From contig DATLAN010000252.1 in the NCBI GenBank assembly GCA_035527455.1, positions 1 to 12,662 of the forward strand: 12,662 bases of DNA, given 5' to 3'. Below, piece after piece: positions 6,772 through 12,662 of this stretch. The translations under genes were made by a program, and so were the position numbers. This stretch comes from DATLAN01 sp035527455 (GTDB taxonomy: Bacteria > Planctomycetota > Planctomycetia > Pirellulales > Thermoguttaceae). How positions within the stretch are numbered: the first letter of the stretch is position 1; each line of letters begins with the position of its first letter. Under the pieces are notes generated by a model. It was given only the letters and a program-made list of their open reading frames with translations, made no database searches and was not told where the DNA came from.

Positions 6772-6839
6772 ATCGTGCCAGCCACATTGAAAACGTGCCG
6801 GCGCCGGACGCGAGTCTATCGTGCCACGCACGTTGAAAA
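6772..6839 (+). repeat. Pair of 22-base direct repeats between folD and the SGNH gene
   Basis: Two copies, 6772-6793 and 6818-6839, match at 19 of 22 positions. Both begin ATCGTGCCA and end TTGAAAA, and their starts are 46 bases apart. They fill most of the 115-base gap. They could be operator half-sites or the remains of a duplication. I found no -10 box correctly spaced from either TTGAAA. Confidence 0.65.
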
Positions 6840-6872
6840 ACCTGCCCCACGACGTAACGCGGGGGACCTGCC

Positions 6873-8570
6873 ATGGCTCGAAGACAAGCCAAGAAGGCAG
6901 GGAAGAGGCCGACCGCAGAAACGAACCGCCCGACGACGCAGTCGCCGTCGCCCCCGCACCGTCCACGCCCTCCGCGGCGACGGCTGCCGGCCAAGCTACT
7001 GCTCTTGGCCGGCTCGATCGCCGTGGCCTTGCTAATGGGCGAACTGGCCATACGTCTGATCGGTCAAGCACCGGAAATCATCCCCATCGGCGTTAGCTCG
7101 GACAAACACGTCTATCGACGCTCGACCAATCCGATACTCAGCTACGAGTTCAAGCCGGGCTTCCGCAGCGACGAGGAAAACCTCGCCTTCGACTATCGCG
7201 TCATCAATTCGCACGGACTGCGCGACGTCGAACGTCAATACGAAAAACCGCCGGGAACGAAGCGAGTCATCCTGTTGGGCGATTCGGTGGTCGTCGGTTA
7301 TCGGATCCGGGAGATCGACCAGCTCATGTCGCGCCAGCTCGAGATGTTCTACCGCGACGAGAACGTCGAAGTCCTCAACGTGGCCGTGACGGGCTATTGC
7401 ACGCGGGCCGAAATCGAGTTGCTGCGCGTGCAGGGGTCGAAATACGATCCCGACGCCGTGATCCTGGTGTTCGTCGAAAACGATTTCCGCAATTTCAACC
7501 CCGAATCGGTCGGGGCCGACGGCATCGCCAACCGGCCCGGCACGGTCGACTGGTTGTTCCGCCGATCGCATCTGTTCCGCCTGGCGTGCGTGCGGTTGAA
7601 TTGGTTCGCCTTCGGACTCGAGACGGACCCGGCGAGTTGGAACCAGAGGGCCATCGGCGACAATAACGTGGTGGAGGGCCTGGCGTTGTTTCGCGAGTTG
7701 GCCGACCGGCACGGTTTCAAGCCCCTGGTGGTCGCGTGGCCCGGTTTCGCCCAAGACGGGATCGAATATCCCGAGAAGATGTTCATGCCCGGCTCGAAAG
7801 AATTGATCATCGAACGACTCGCCCGGATGCACGGCCTGCCGGTCGTGGGATTGCGCGAGGCCTTCCGCGAGCACTGGCTGTTGCAGGTTCCGCGACCCAT
7901 TCCCAGGGAGTATTACACCGTCGGCGACGAAATGCACGCGTCGGTCGACGGACATCGCGTCACGGCCGAGATCCTTCGTTGCACGATCGAAGAACATCGC
8001 CTCCTCGAACCGGCCAAACGCCAGGTGGCACGAGCCTTGCCCGCGTCGGGCGAAGACGACGCCGCGATCCGGGCCGCCAGGTCGCTGGGAACGGAGAAGG
8101 CCGACTACGGCTTGTTCTACATCAACCAGGCGGTCACCCTGTACGAAGAGGGCAAGCTCGACGAAGCGATCGAGCAGCTCGAGAAGGTCAGCCCGTCGGA
8201 TTCGCTCAATTACGCCGATGCGCGCGTGATGCTGGCGTCGATCCTGGCCCAACAAGGCAAGACCGAAGACGCGAAATCCCGACTGCAGGAAGTGATCGAA
8301 GCCGAGCCGGATCACTTTCAGGCACGCATGGTTCTGGCCGGCCTGTTGACGGCCGAACAAGCCTACCCGCAGGCCGAGTCGCACCTCGGCGCGGCCGTAC
8401 GGCTGCACCCCGACGACGTCATGGCCAGCAACGCCCTGGCGTCCGTCCTGGTGGGTCAAGGTCGCACGCAGGAGGCCATCCGGCAGTTCCGCCGTTCGCT
8501 CCAGATCGATCCCGGCGACAAGACGGCCCGAACGAATATCGAGTTTCTGCAGTCACGGTCGTTGCCCTGA
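6873..8570 (+). CDS. Membrane-anchored SGNH/GDSL hydrolase fused to a TPR domain
   Basis: The protein has 565 residues. The N-terminus (1-40) is a basic, Pro-rich cytoplasmic tail, followed by one membrane helix (41-63), so the rest should face the periplasm. Residues 131-375 form an SGNH-hydrolase fold: RVILLGDSVVVGY carries the nucleophile Ser137 (block I); NVAVTGY carries Gly174; FVENDF carries Asn203; and GDEMHASVDGH carries the D-x-x-H dyad (Asp352, His355). All four blocks are present, so it should be an active esterase or acetyl-hydrolase, perhaps on cell-surface glycans; the substrate is unknown. Residues 411-557 hold about four TPR units (for example YINQAVTLYEEGKLDEAIEQLEKV and ASNALASVLVGQGRTQEAIRQFRRSLQIDP), a protein-binding scaffold. 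Start ATG 6873 has GGGGGA (6861-6866) upstream. It is convergent with the nucleotidyltransferase gene, 12 bases away, with no terminator between them. Confidence 0.9.
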   Translation: MARRQAKKAGKRPTAETNRPTTQSPSPPHRPRPPRRRLPAKLLLLAGSIAVALLMGELAIRLIGQAPEIIPIGVSSDKHVYRRSTNPILSYEFKPGFRSDEENLAFDYRVINSHGLRDVERQYEKPPGTKRVILLGDSVVVGYRIREIDQLMSRQLEMFYRDENVEVLNVAVTGYCTRAEIELLRVQGSKYDPDAVILVFVENDFRNFNPESVGADGIANRPGTVDWLFRRSHLFRLACVRLNWFAFGLETDPASWNQRAIGDNNVVEGLALFRELADRHGFKPLVVAWPGFAQDGIEYPEKMFMPGSKELIIERLARMHGLPVVGLREAFREHWLLQVPRPIPREYYTVGDEMHASVDGHRVTAEILRCTIEEHRLLEPAKRQVARALPASGEDDAAIRAARSLGTEKADYGLFYINQAVTLYEEGKLDEAIEQLEKVSPSDSLNYADARVMLASILAQQGKTEDAKSRLQEVIEAEPDHFQARMVLAGLLTAEQAYPQAESHLGAAVRLHPDDVMASNALASVLVGQGRTQEAIRQFRRSLQIDPGDKTARTNIEFLQSRSLP

Positions 8571-8582
8571 CTTCTGCAGCCC

Positions 8583-9194
8583 TTATCGACCCGACTCGCC
8601 GAGCAGGGCATCGAGCCGCTCGGCCAGTTCGCGCGGAAGGTCTTCCAGCAGATCCCGCCCGATCAGCCCCACGTCGATCATGTCGCGTAGATGAACGCGG
8701 TCCTGATCGCGATGGGACATCAGCTTCATCAGCACCAGCCCGGGCAGGGAAACGACGGGGATTCCGCCGGAAAGCGTTTCTCGCTGGTCGACCGTCGGTG
8801 AAGGCAAAGCGTATTCCGGCCGGACCCGTTCGTTGGCCCAGACCAGGTGCACGGCGTGGCGGGGATTCGGGTCCGACCGATCGAGGAACATCCCCACGCC
8901 CATCACTTCGAAGTAGTCCATCCCCGCCGACAAGGCCGCCGCCCGTGCCTTGGGAAGGTCTTCGCGGCGCAGCAGCAGGTCGACGTCTTTGGTCGTGCGC
9001 ACGGCGGCCGGGTCCCGGGTGGCCACCCACATCGCCACCGCCTGTCCGCCCACCAAGGCATAGGGAACCGACGCTTCGGCCAACGCGCCGGTGATCCGCT
9101 TGAGCCGATCCGTTACGTCTTCCAGTGCCATGACGTACTGCTCCCACAAGTCCTCGGGTTTGTCCACGCTCGTCTCGGGAAGATCGGATTGCAT
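8583..9194 (-). CDS. Nucleotidyltransferase-fold protein (AbiEii/MNT-like), solitary
   Basis: The protein has 203 residues from ATG 9194. YALVGGQAVAMWVATRDPAAVRTTKDVDLLLRREDL contains the GG (49-50) and DVD (Asp70, Asp72) signature of pol-beta-type nucleotidyltransferases of the AbiEii/minimal-NTase group. The third acidic position appears to be PRHAVHLVW (His116), so catalytic competence is uncertain. The C-terminal part (LVLMKLMSHRDQDRVHLRDMIDVGLI) is the usual helical segment that packs on the fold. No AbiEi-like antitoxin or HEPN partner lies next to it, so a toxin-antitoxin role is not supported by context. The frame is open to ATG 9263. ATG 9131 has a good GGGAG 9 bases upstream (182 residues) and is a serious alternative start; I keep 9194 because PEDLWEQYVMALEDV looks like family sequence. 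Confidence 0.82.
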   Translation of the reverse strand: MQSDLPETSVDKPEDLWEQYVMALEDVTDRLKRITGALAEASVPYALVGGQAVAMWVATRDPAAVRTTKDVDLLLRREDLPKARAAALSAGMDYFEVMGVGMFLDRSDPNPRHAVHLVWANERVRPEYALPSPTVDQRETLSGGIPVVSLPGLVLMKLMSHRDQDRVHLRDMIDVGLIGRDLLEDLPRELAERLDALLGESGR

Positions 9195-9203
9195 GATCCC
9201 AAT

Positions 9204-9232
9204 AGAGTAGCCGATGCGGCGATCCGTGGCAA
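9204..9232 (-). promoter_or_regulatory. Weak promoter candidate for the nucleotidyltransferase gene
   Basis: On the minus strand, TTGCCA (9232-9227) and TACTCT (9209-9204) are 17 bases apart. The -10 match is poor (3 of 6). If real, transcription would begin within a few bases of ATG 9194, giving a nearly leaderless message. That would also exclude starts further upstream. Confidence 0.3.
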
Positions 9233-9275
9233 GCCGGGTGACCATCCATTCGACCCTGGTCATCGACCGAAATCG

Positions 9276-9384
9276 GAATGATGAATGATGAATGATGAAT
9301 TAGGAACGGGGGAATGACGAATTGGCGGACATGAACGTGGGGGTATCGGTTTCCTCTTCATTCATAATTCATAATTCATCATTC
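9276..9384. repeat. AT-rich GAATGAT repeats in inverted arms
   Basis: Positions 9276-9300 are built from GAATGAT/GATGAAT units. The reverse complement of 9360-9384 matches them at 23 of 25 positions. The arms are separated by 59 bases and could form a large stem-loop. The right arm overlaps the stop codon of the URO-D-family gene (TGA, 9385-9383). The arms are strikingly AT-rich beside GC-rich genes. There is no T-run, so it is not a classical terminator, though it lies exactly where one is expected. Confidence 0.8.
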
Positions 9385-10612
9385 ATACTTCCTCGTTTAC
9401 TGCCTCCAACATCGCAATGACGTTCTCCGGCGGCACGTTGGCCAGGACGTTGTGGACTTGTTGGAAGACGAAGCCGCCGCCGGGTTTGAGGATCGATACT
9501 TGTTCTCGGACGTGCCGGCGGACTTCGTCGGGGGTGCCGTGGGCCAGGGGGCCGTGGGTGTCGCAGCCGCCGCCCCAGAAGGTCAGCCGGTCGCCGAACT
9601 CGGCCTTCAGCTCCGCTGCGTCCATCCCCCGACAGGAAATCTGCACCGGGTTGATCGCGTCGAGGCCCGCGTCGATCAGCTCGGGCAGCAACTCCCGCAC
9701 GCCGCCGCAGCAGTGCAGCATGACCTTCACGTCGGCCAGATCTTTCGCCCGATGCCACATCCGGGCGTGCCGCGGCTTGAAGAACTCGCGATACATGGCC
9801 GGCGACATCTGCGGCCCGGTCTGCATCCCCAGGTCGTCGCCGAAAACGATCACGTCGATGTACGGGCCGACCAGCCCGAGGAAACGTTCGAGATTGGCCA
9901 GGTGCATTTCCACCAGCCGGTCGAGGAACTCGTGCGCCCGACGCGGGTCGCCGGCCAGGAGCATCAGGAACTGGTCGTTGCGGTAGAGGAACTGGCCGAT
10001 CTCCAGCAGGTTGCCGCCGAACAGCGCGAGGATCGCCCGATCGGTCCGCTCGCGGAGTTTCTTCGCCCCTTCGATCATCGCCTCGTCGCCGAACTTCCCG
10101 GCCACCAGCGGCCCCGGCGGAGTCCGCATGGCGATCCACATGCACTCGCCCATCGCCTCGGGCAGCCGGTCGAGATCGTCCTCTTCGTAGAAGGGCCAGT
10201 AGGTCTGCTCGAAGTAGATCGCCCCGTCGGGCATCCGGCCCACGGTACGGCCGCTCTGGGATTTCAGCACCCACCCGCCCTCTTCCCGCTGCGGCTGTGC
10301 CCAAACGGGCATCCGGCAGGGCGATCCGTCGGGCAGCGTCCAATCGGCCCAGCACTCGTCCTCGTTGGCGAACCCGCGGCCCAACTCGATCGTGTCGACG
10401 CCGAAGCGATCCAGCACGTCTTCGTCGATGATCGCAAGCTGCTGGATCGGATCGAACACGCGGATCGGCTTCGGCGGCAGGTCCAACGCCTCGCGCAGCC
10501 GCCGATACGCGATGGCCGCGATGCCCGAGGAGCGATGCCCCCCGAAATCGACCGGCACGCGATCGGTTTCCTGGTGGTTCAACGCGGCGAGGATACGTTG
10601 ACGCGGGGTCAT
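9383..10612 (-). CDS. Uroporphyrinogen decarboxylase (URO-D) family protein, probably methyltransferase-like
   Basis: This 409-residue TIM-barrel protein belongs to PF01208. The N-terminus MTPRQRILAALNHQETDRVPVDFGG is typical of the family branch near MtaA/CmuA corrinoid methyltransferases, and the HemE signature (RQAGRYLPEY) is absent, so it is not the haem-pathway decarboxylase. Key segments are DVIVFGDDLGMQTGPQMSP (253-271), VKVMLHCCGGVRELLPELIDAG (295-316) and FWGGGCDTHGPLAHGTPDEV (345-364). His300, Cys302 and Cys350 match the H-x-C...C zinc triad used by MtaA-type enzymes to activate a thiol; this is an inference from spacing. No corrinoid protein or activator lies nearby, so the methyl donor and acceptor are unknown. 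Start ATG 10612 has AGGAG (10624-10620) 7 bases upstream; a promoter lies at 10672-10700. It ends inside an AT-rich inverted repeat. Confidence 0.9.
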   Translation of the reverse strand: MTPRQRILAALNHQETDRVPVDFGGHRSSGIAAIAYRRLREALDLPPKPIRVFDPIQQLAIIDEDVLDRFGVDTIELGRGFANEDECWADWTLPDGSPCRMPVWAQPQREEGGWVLKSQSGRTVGRMPDGAIYFEQTYWPFYEEDDLDRLPEAMGECMWIAMRTPPGPLVAGKFGDEAMIEGAKKLRERTDRAILALFGGNLLEIGQFLYRNDQFLMLLAGDPRRAHEFLDRLVEMHLANLERFLGLVGPYIDVIVFGDDLGMQTGPQMSPAMYREFFKPRHARMWHRAKDLADVKVMLHCCGGVRELLPELIDAGLDAINPVQISCRGMDAAELKAEFGDRLTFWGGGCDTHGPLAHGTPDEVRRHVREQVSILKPGGGFVFQQVHNVLANVPPENVIAMLEAVNEEV

Positions 10613-10671
10613 GGTCGGGCTCCTGGAGGTTCTTGCCGGCTCGGGACATCTGCCGACTCGCAAGCTCCCCC

Positions 10672-10700
10672 AGCATAACCGCCGCGCGGTCGTTGGACAA
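10672..10700 (-). promoter_or_regulatory. Promoter of the URO-D-family gene
   Basis: On the minus strand, TTGTCC (10700-10695) and TATGCT (10677-10672) are separated by 17 bases. The start would be near 10665, giving a leader of about 52 bases with AGGAG near its 3' end. This suggests the gene is transcribed separately from the ACT-domain gene 236 bases upstream. Confidence 0.6.
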
Positions 10701-10772
10701 GGATGCTTGAGTGCGGTGCTTCGCGTTCCGGAAAGCTACGGCCGATCGTCCCAACGTCCGCCAACACCCACC

Positions 10773-10798
10773 AACGCCCGCCGACTGCGTTCGGCGGG
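10773..10798 (-). repeat. Perfect 8-bp hairpin with ACGCAG loop, copy 2
   Basis: Read on the minus strand, CCCGCCGA (10798-10791) pairs perfectly with TCGGCGGG (10784-10777) around the loop ACGCAG, followed by CGTT. It lies 50 bases past the stop codon of the ACT-domain gene, in the same direction. There is no T-run. It shares loop, closing pair and CGTT with 4483-4508. The stems differ at three pairs, each with both strands changed. Confidence 0.75.
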
Positions 10799-10848
10799 GT
10801 CGCGTTTTCCACGATCCGCTATCCCGCCAAATACGAACGGCCCGGCGC

Positions 10849-11262
10849 TCACACGGCCACCAGTTGGTGCAGCCTCGGCAAGACGTGTTCGTCGTTGGCC
10901 GTGTGGAGCACGAGCAGGCATTTTTTCTGGTCTTCCGAGGCGGTGGCGTAGGCGTGATGGACGTCGATCTCTTCGGCGGCCATGACCTCGGTGATGCGTT
11001 TGAGCATGCCCGGTTTGTGGAGCACTTCGACGAGAATCACGTCTTCTTCGCGAGCCGGATAGCCTTTGTCGGCCAGTGCGTCCCTGGCCCTGAGGTTATC
11101 GTCGGTGACCAGGCGAATCACGCATTCCTCGCCGCAGACGGTCCCGTTGACGGCGAGGATGCCGATCCCTTTCTCGGAAAGCAGCTTGGAGAGTTCGAAG
11201 AGCAGGCCGATTTCATTCTTGACCGACAGGACGATCTCTTTGCCGTGTTTTGCTTCCAACAT
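10849..11262 (-). CDS. Tandem ACT-domain protein (putative small-molecule sensor)
   Basis: The protein has 137 residues made of two ACT domains and nothing else: domain 1 about 8-68 (KEIVLSVKNEIGLLFELSKLLSEKGIGILAVNG) and domain 2 about 74-135 (VILVEVLHKPGMLKRITEVMAAEEIDVHHAYA, with the ligand-loop Gly85). ACT domains bind amino acids or similar ligands at dimer interfaces and usually regulate enzymes. A free double-ACT protein has no catalytic part and should act by binding a partner or ligand, probably in the cytoplasm. ATG 11262 is chosen because GGAGG (11273-11269) lies 6 bases upstream; the frame stays open to 11412, but that extension looks non-coding and runs through a 12-base tandem repeat. 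The ACR3 gene lies 153 bases upstream on the same strand. Which ligand it senses cannot be told. Confidence 0.88.
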   Translation of the reverse strand: MLEAKHGKEIVLSVKNEIGLLFELSKLLSEKGIGILAVNGTVCGEECVIRLVTDDNLRARDALADKGYPAREEDVILVEVLHKPGMLKRITEVMAAEEIDVHHAYATASEDQKKCLLVLHTANDEHVLPRLHQLVAV

Positions 11263-11337
11263 TCTGCCCCTCCCTATGATATCGAAACCGGACGGAGTAC
11301 GCTGAAGGTCCCGACGGCGTCCGATCGAACAAGACCT

Positions 11338-11361
11338 CATCCAACTATACATCCAACTATA
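11338..11361. repeat. Perfect 12-base tandem duplication between ACR3 and ACT genes
   Basis: CATCCAACTATA occurs twice in immediate succession (11338-11349 and 11350-11361). Read on the minus strand each unit contains TATAGT, a -10-like box, so the duplication doubles a potential -10. No -35 match lies 16-18 bases upstream of either. The rest of the 11263-11415 gap shows only the ribosome-binding site of the ACT gene. Confidence 0.7.
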
Positions 11362-11415
11362 CCTTGAGATTCCGCGCGGACGCTGAGTGCGGCTCGGCGA
11401 AACGGCCTGCACATT

Positions 11416-12621
11416 TTACGGGCCTGGCACGTCTTGCGCTTCGAACCAGCCGCGGGTGCGGAGGCAGATTCGCACGAGCATCAGCATCACCGGCACTTCG
11501 ATCAGCACGCCGACCACGGTGGCCAGCGCGGCGCCGGAAGAGAGCCCGAAGAGCATCACGGCGGTGGCGATGGCGACTTCGAAGTGGTTGGACGCCCCGA
11601 TCATGGCCGAGGGTGCGGCGTCGCGATACGAGAGCCCCAGCAGCTTCGCCAGGGCGTAGGAGAGGCTGAAGATCAGCACCGTCTGGAGGAACAGCGGGAC
11701 GGCGATCCAGAGAATCGTTTGCGGCTGGCTGAGAATCTCGTTGCCCTTGAAGGAGAACAGCAGCACGAGCGTCAACAACAGCGCGAGGATGGTGATCGGA
11801 GTCAGCACGTGCAGGAACTTCTCTTCGAACCACTGCCGACCCTTGGCGGCGATGATCCATTTCCGCGAGAAGTAGCCGGCCACCAGCGGCAGCGCGACGT
11901 AGATCCCGATCGACAGCAGCAGTGCCTCCCAAGGGACCGGCAAGCGTCCGATGCCCAGCAAGAATCCGCCCAGCGGCCCGTACAAGAAGAGCATCGTCAG
12001 CGAGTTGATGGCCACCATCACCAGCGTATGGCCGTCGTTTCCCCGGGCGAGAAACCCCCACACCAGCACCATCGCCGTGCAGGGCGCGATGCCCAGCAGA
12101 ATGCACCCGGCCAGATAGCTTCGCCAAAGCGGAACCTCGAGGACCTTCGTCCCTTCGTCGTTGAGCACGACCGTCCCGTCGCCATATTCGGCCCCCACGG
12201 GCAGGTCCAGGCGGAAAGGCATCTTGAGGTGATCGACGGCGTTGGGGCCGATGAAGCCGAGGAAGAGCGTGCCGAGGAAGAAGATCGAGATGGCGTACAT
12301 CGTAAACGGCTTGACGGCCCAGTTGACGAACAGCGTCAGACCCACCGGGCGGAGGTTCTTGCCTGCCTTGAGCACCTCGGCGAAGTCGATCTTCACCATG
12401 ATGGGATACATCATGAAGAACAGGCAGACGGCAATGGGGATGGAGACCACGGGCGCCCCGCGGACGGTGATGGCCAGGCCGTCGAGGAAGCGGGCCACCC
12501 CGGGCGCGGCCTTCCCCAGGGCGATGCCCACGACGATGCACAGGATCACCCACACGGTCAGGTACTTCTCGAAGATGCTGAGGCCCTTCGGCCTCGTCTC
12601 GGTCGCAGCTTCCGTCGCCAC
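11416..12621 (-). CDS. arsB (ACR3 type): ACR3-family arsenite efflux transporter
   Basis: This 401-residue inner-membrane protein with about ten membrane helices exports arsenite, driven by the proton gradient. FMMYPIMVKIDFAEV (69-83) is characteristic of ACR3. The essential thiolate Cys181 lies in GIAPCTAMVLVWG, and the conserved acid Glu375 lies in VGVLIEVPVML. IGASNHFEVAIATAVMLFG (341-359) is the second helix-break repeat. Between helices 3 and 4 there is an unusually long polar segment (about 126-165, DLPVGAEYGDGTVVLNDEG) compared with the short loop I expect in the family. The start is GTG 12621 with AAGGAG (12635-12630) 8 bases upstream. No ArsR or ArsC is inside the window. The 41 bases upstream (12622-12662) could hold the 3' end of a further minus-strand gene, which I cannot identify. 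Confidence 0.94.
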   Translation of the reverse strand: MATEAATETRPKGLSIFEKYLTVWVILCIVVGIALGKAAPGVARFLDGLAITVRGAPVVSIPIAVCLFFMMYPIMVKIDFAEVLKAGKNLRPVGLTLFVNWAVKPFTMYAISIFFLGTLFLGFIGPNAVDHLKMPFRLDLPVGAEYGDGTVVLNDEGTKVLEVPLWRSYLAGCILLGIAPCTAMVLVWGFLARGNDGHTLVMVAINSLTMLFLYGPLGGFLLGIGRLPVPWEALLLSIGIYVALPLVAGYFSRKWIIAAKGRQWFEEKFLHVLTPITILALLLTLVLLFSFKGNEILSQPQTILWIAVPLFLQTVLIFSLSYALAKLLGLSYRDAAPSAMIGASNHFEVAIATAVMLFGLSSGAALATVVGVLIEVPVMLMLVRICLRTRGWFEAQDVPGP

Positions 12622-12662
12622 GCGTGGCTCTCCTTCCAGGAACGCCTGACCCGCTCACCGGG

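Noticed and set aside
7736..9094. A 452-residue plus-strand frame across the SGNH and nucleotidyltransferase genes
   Set aside because: Arg/Pro/Gly-rich with no motif; it crosses the boundary of two convergent genes whose own frames carry conserved motifs.
8583..9194. An AbiE-type abortive-infection module
   Set aside because: Only the nucleotidyltransferase fold is present; no AbiEi-like antitoxin is adjacent, and the neighbours are unrelated to defence.
9276..9384. CRISPR array or IS terminal repeats
   Set aside because: The units are 7-base simple repeats without unique spacers, and only 59 bases lie between the arms, with no transposase.
9383..10612. HemE of the haem pathway
   Set aside because: The HemE N-terminal RQAGRYLPEY signature is missing, and a Cys-containing zinc triad typical of methyltransferase relatives is present.
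10613..10663. Upstream extension of the URO-D-family gene
   Set aside because: ATG 10612 has AGGAG 7 bases upstream and starts the conserved MTPRQRIL sequence; the predicted transcript start near 10665 leaves no room for a leader upstream of 10663.
11263..11412. Upstream extension of the ACT-domain protein
   Set aside because: The extension encodes the 12-base duplication as a YSWM repeat and spans the GGAGG of the real start at 11262.
11357..12658. A 433-residue minus-strand frame overlapping ACR3
   Set aside because: Arg/Gly-rich shadow; the ACR3 frame has membrane helices and the catalytic Cys.

Overview
The window is high-GC bacterial DNA. It probably comes from a planctomycete, plausibly of the order Pirellulales. 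I infer this from the dnaG-rpoD pair with a long region 1.1 in the sigma factor, the PVC-type coiled-coil/zinc-ribbon protein, the SGNH-hydrolase/TPR fusion, the stand-alone URO-D-family methyltransferase-like protein, the frequent GTG starts, and the repeat-rich intergenic gaps. No 16S or other decisive marker is present. This is mostly a chromosomal housekeeping region with small accessory genes. I see no CRISPR array, rRNA, tRNA, prophage or transposase.

Layout. Positions 1-393 (minus) hold the N-terminal part of an exported serine beta-lactamase-family protein, cut by the window edge. A 328-base gap carries a cluster of small repeats and then a near-consensus sigma-70 promoter (554-582). 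That promoter drives dnaG (722-2629) and rpoD (2740-4422), and the unit closes with a strong intrinsic terminator (4435-4468). A repeat-loaded gap follows: a hairpin, a dispersed 20-mer and a 7-base tandem repeat. Next come a coiled-coil/C4 zinc-ribbon protein (4589-5314, plus) and, overlapping it tail to tail by 31 bases, a small four-helix membrane protein (5284-5694, minus). folD (5894-6757, plus) has its own promoter and is followed by an SGNH-hydrolase/TPR protein (6873-8570, plus). The right third is all on the minus strand, listed in transcription order: ACR3 arsenite efflux (12621-11416), a double-ACT-domain protein (11262-10849), a URO-D-family protein (10612-9383) and a nucleotidyltransferase-fold protein (9194-8583).

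How the genes relate. DnaG and RpoD form the classic macromolecular-synthesis pair; the promoter upstream looks like one RpoD itself would read, so autogenous control is likely. FolD supplies one-carbon folates. ACR3 exports arsenite, and the neighbouring ACT protein is a plausible small-molecule sensor, though that link is only positional. The remaining genes look like independent units.

The most interesting signal is not a gene. Two hairpins (4483-4508 plus, 10773-10798 minus) share the loop ACGCAG and a trailing CGTT, while their stems differ by three compensatory base-pair swaps. That suggests a mobile or structured intergenic palindrome family. Other intergenic elements are a 25-base imperfect inverted repeat that starts in a stop codon, an exact dispersed 20-mer, and several short tandem or direct duplications.
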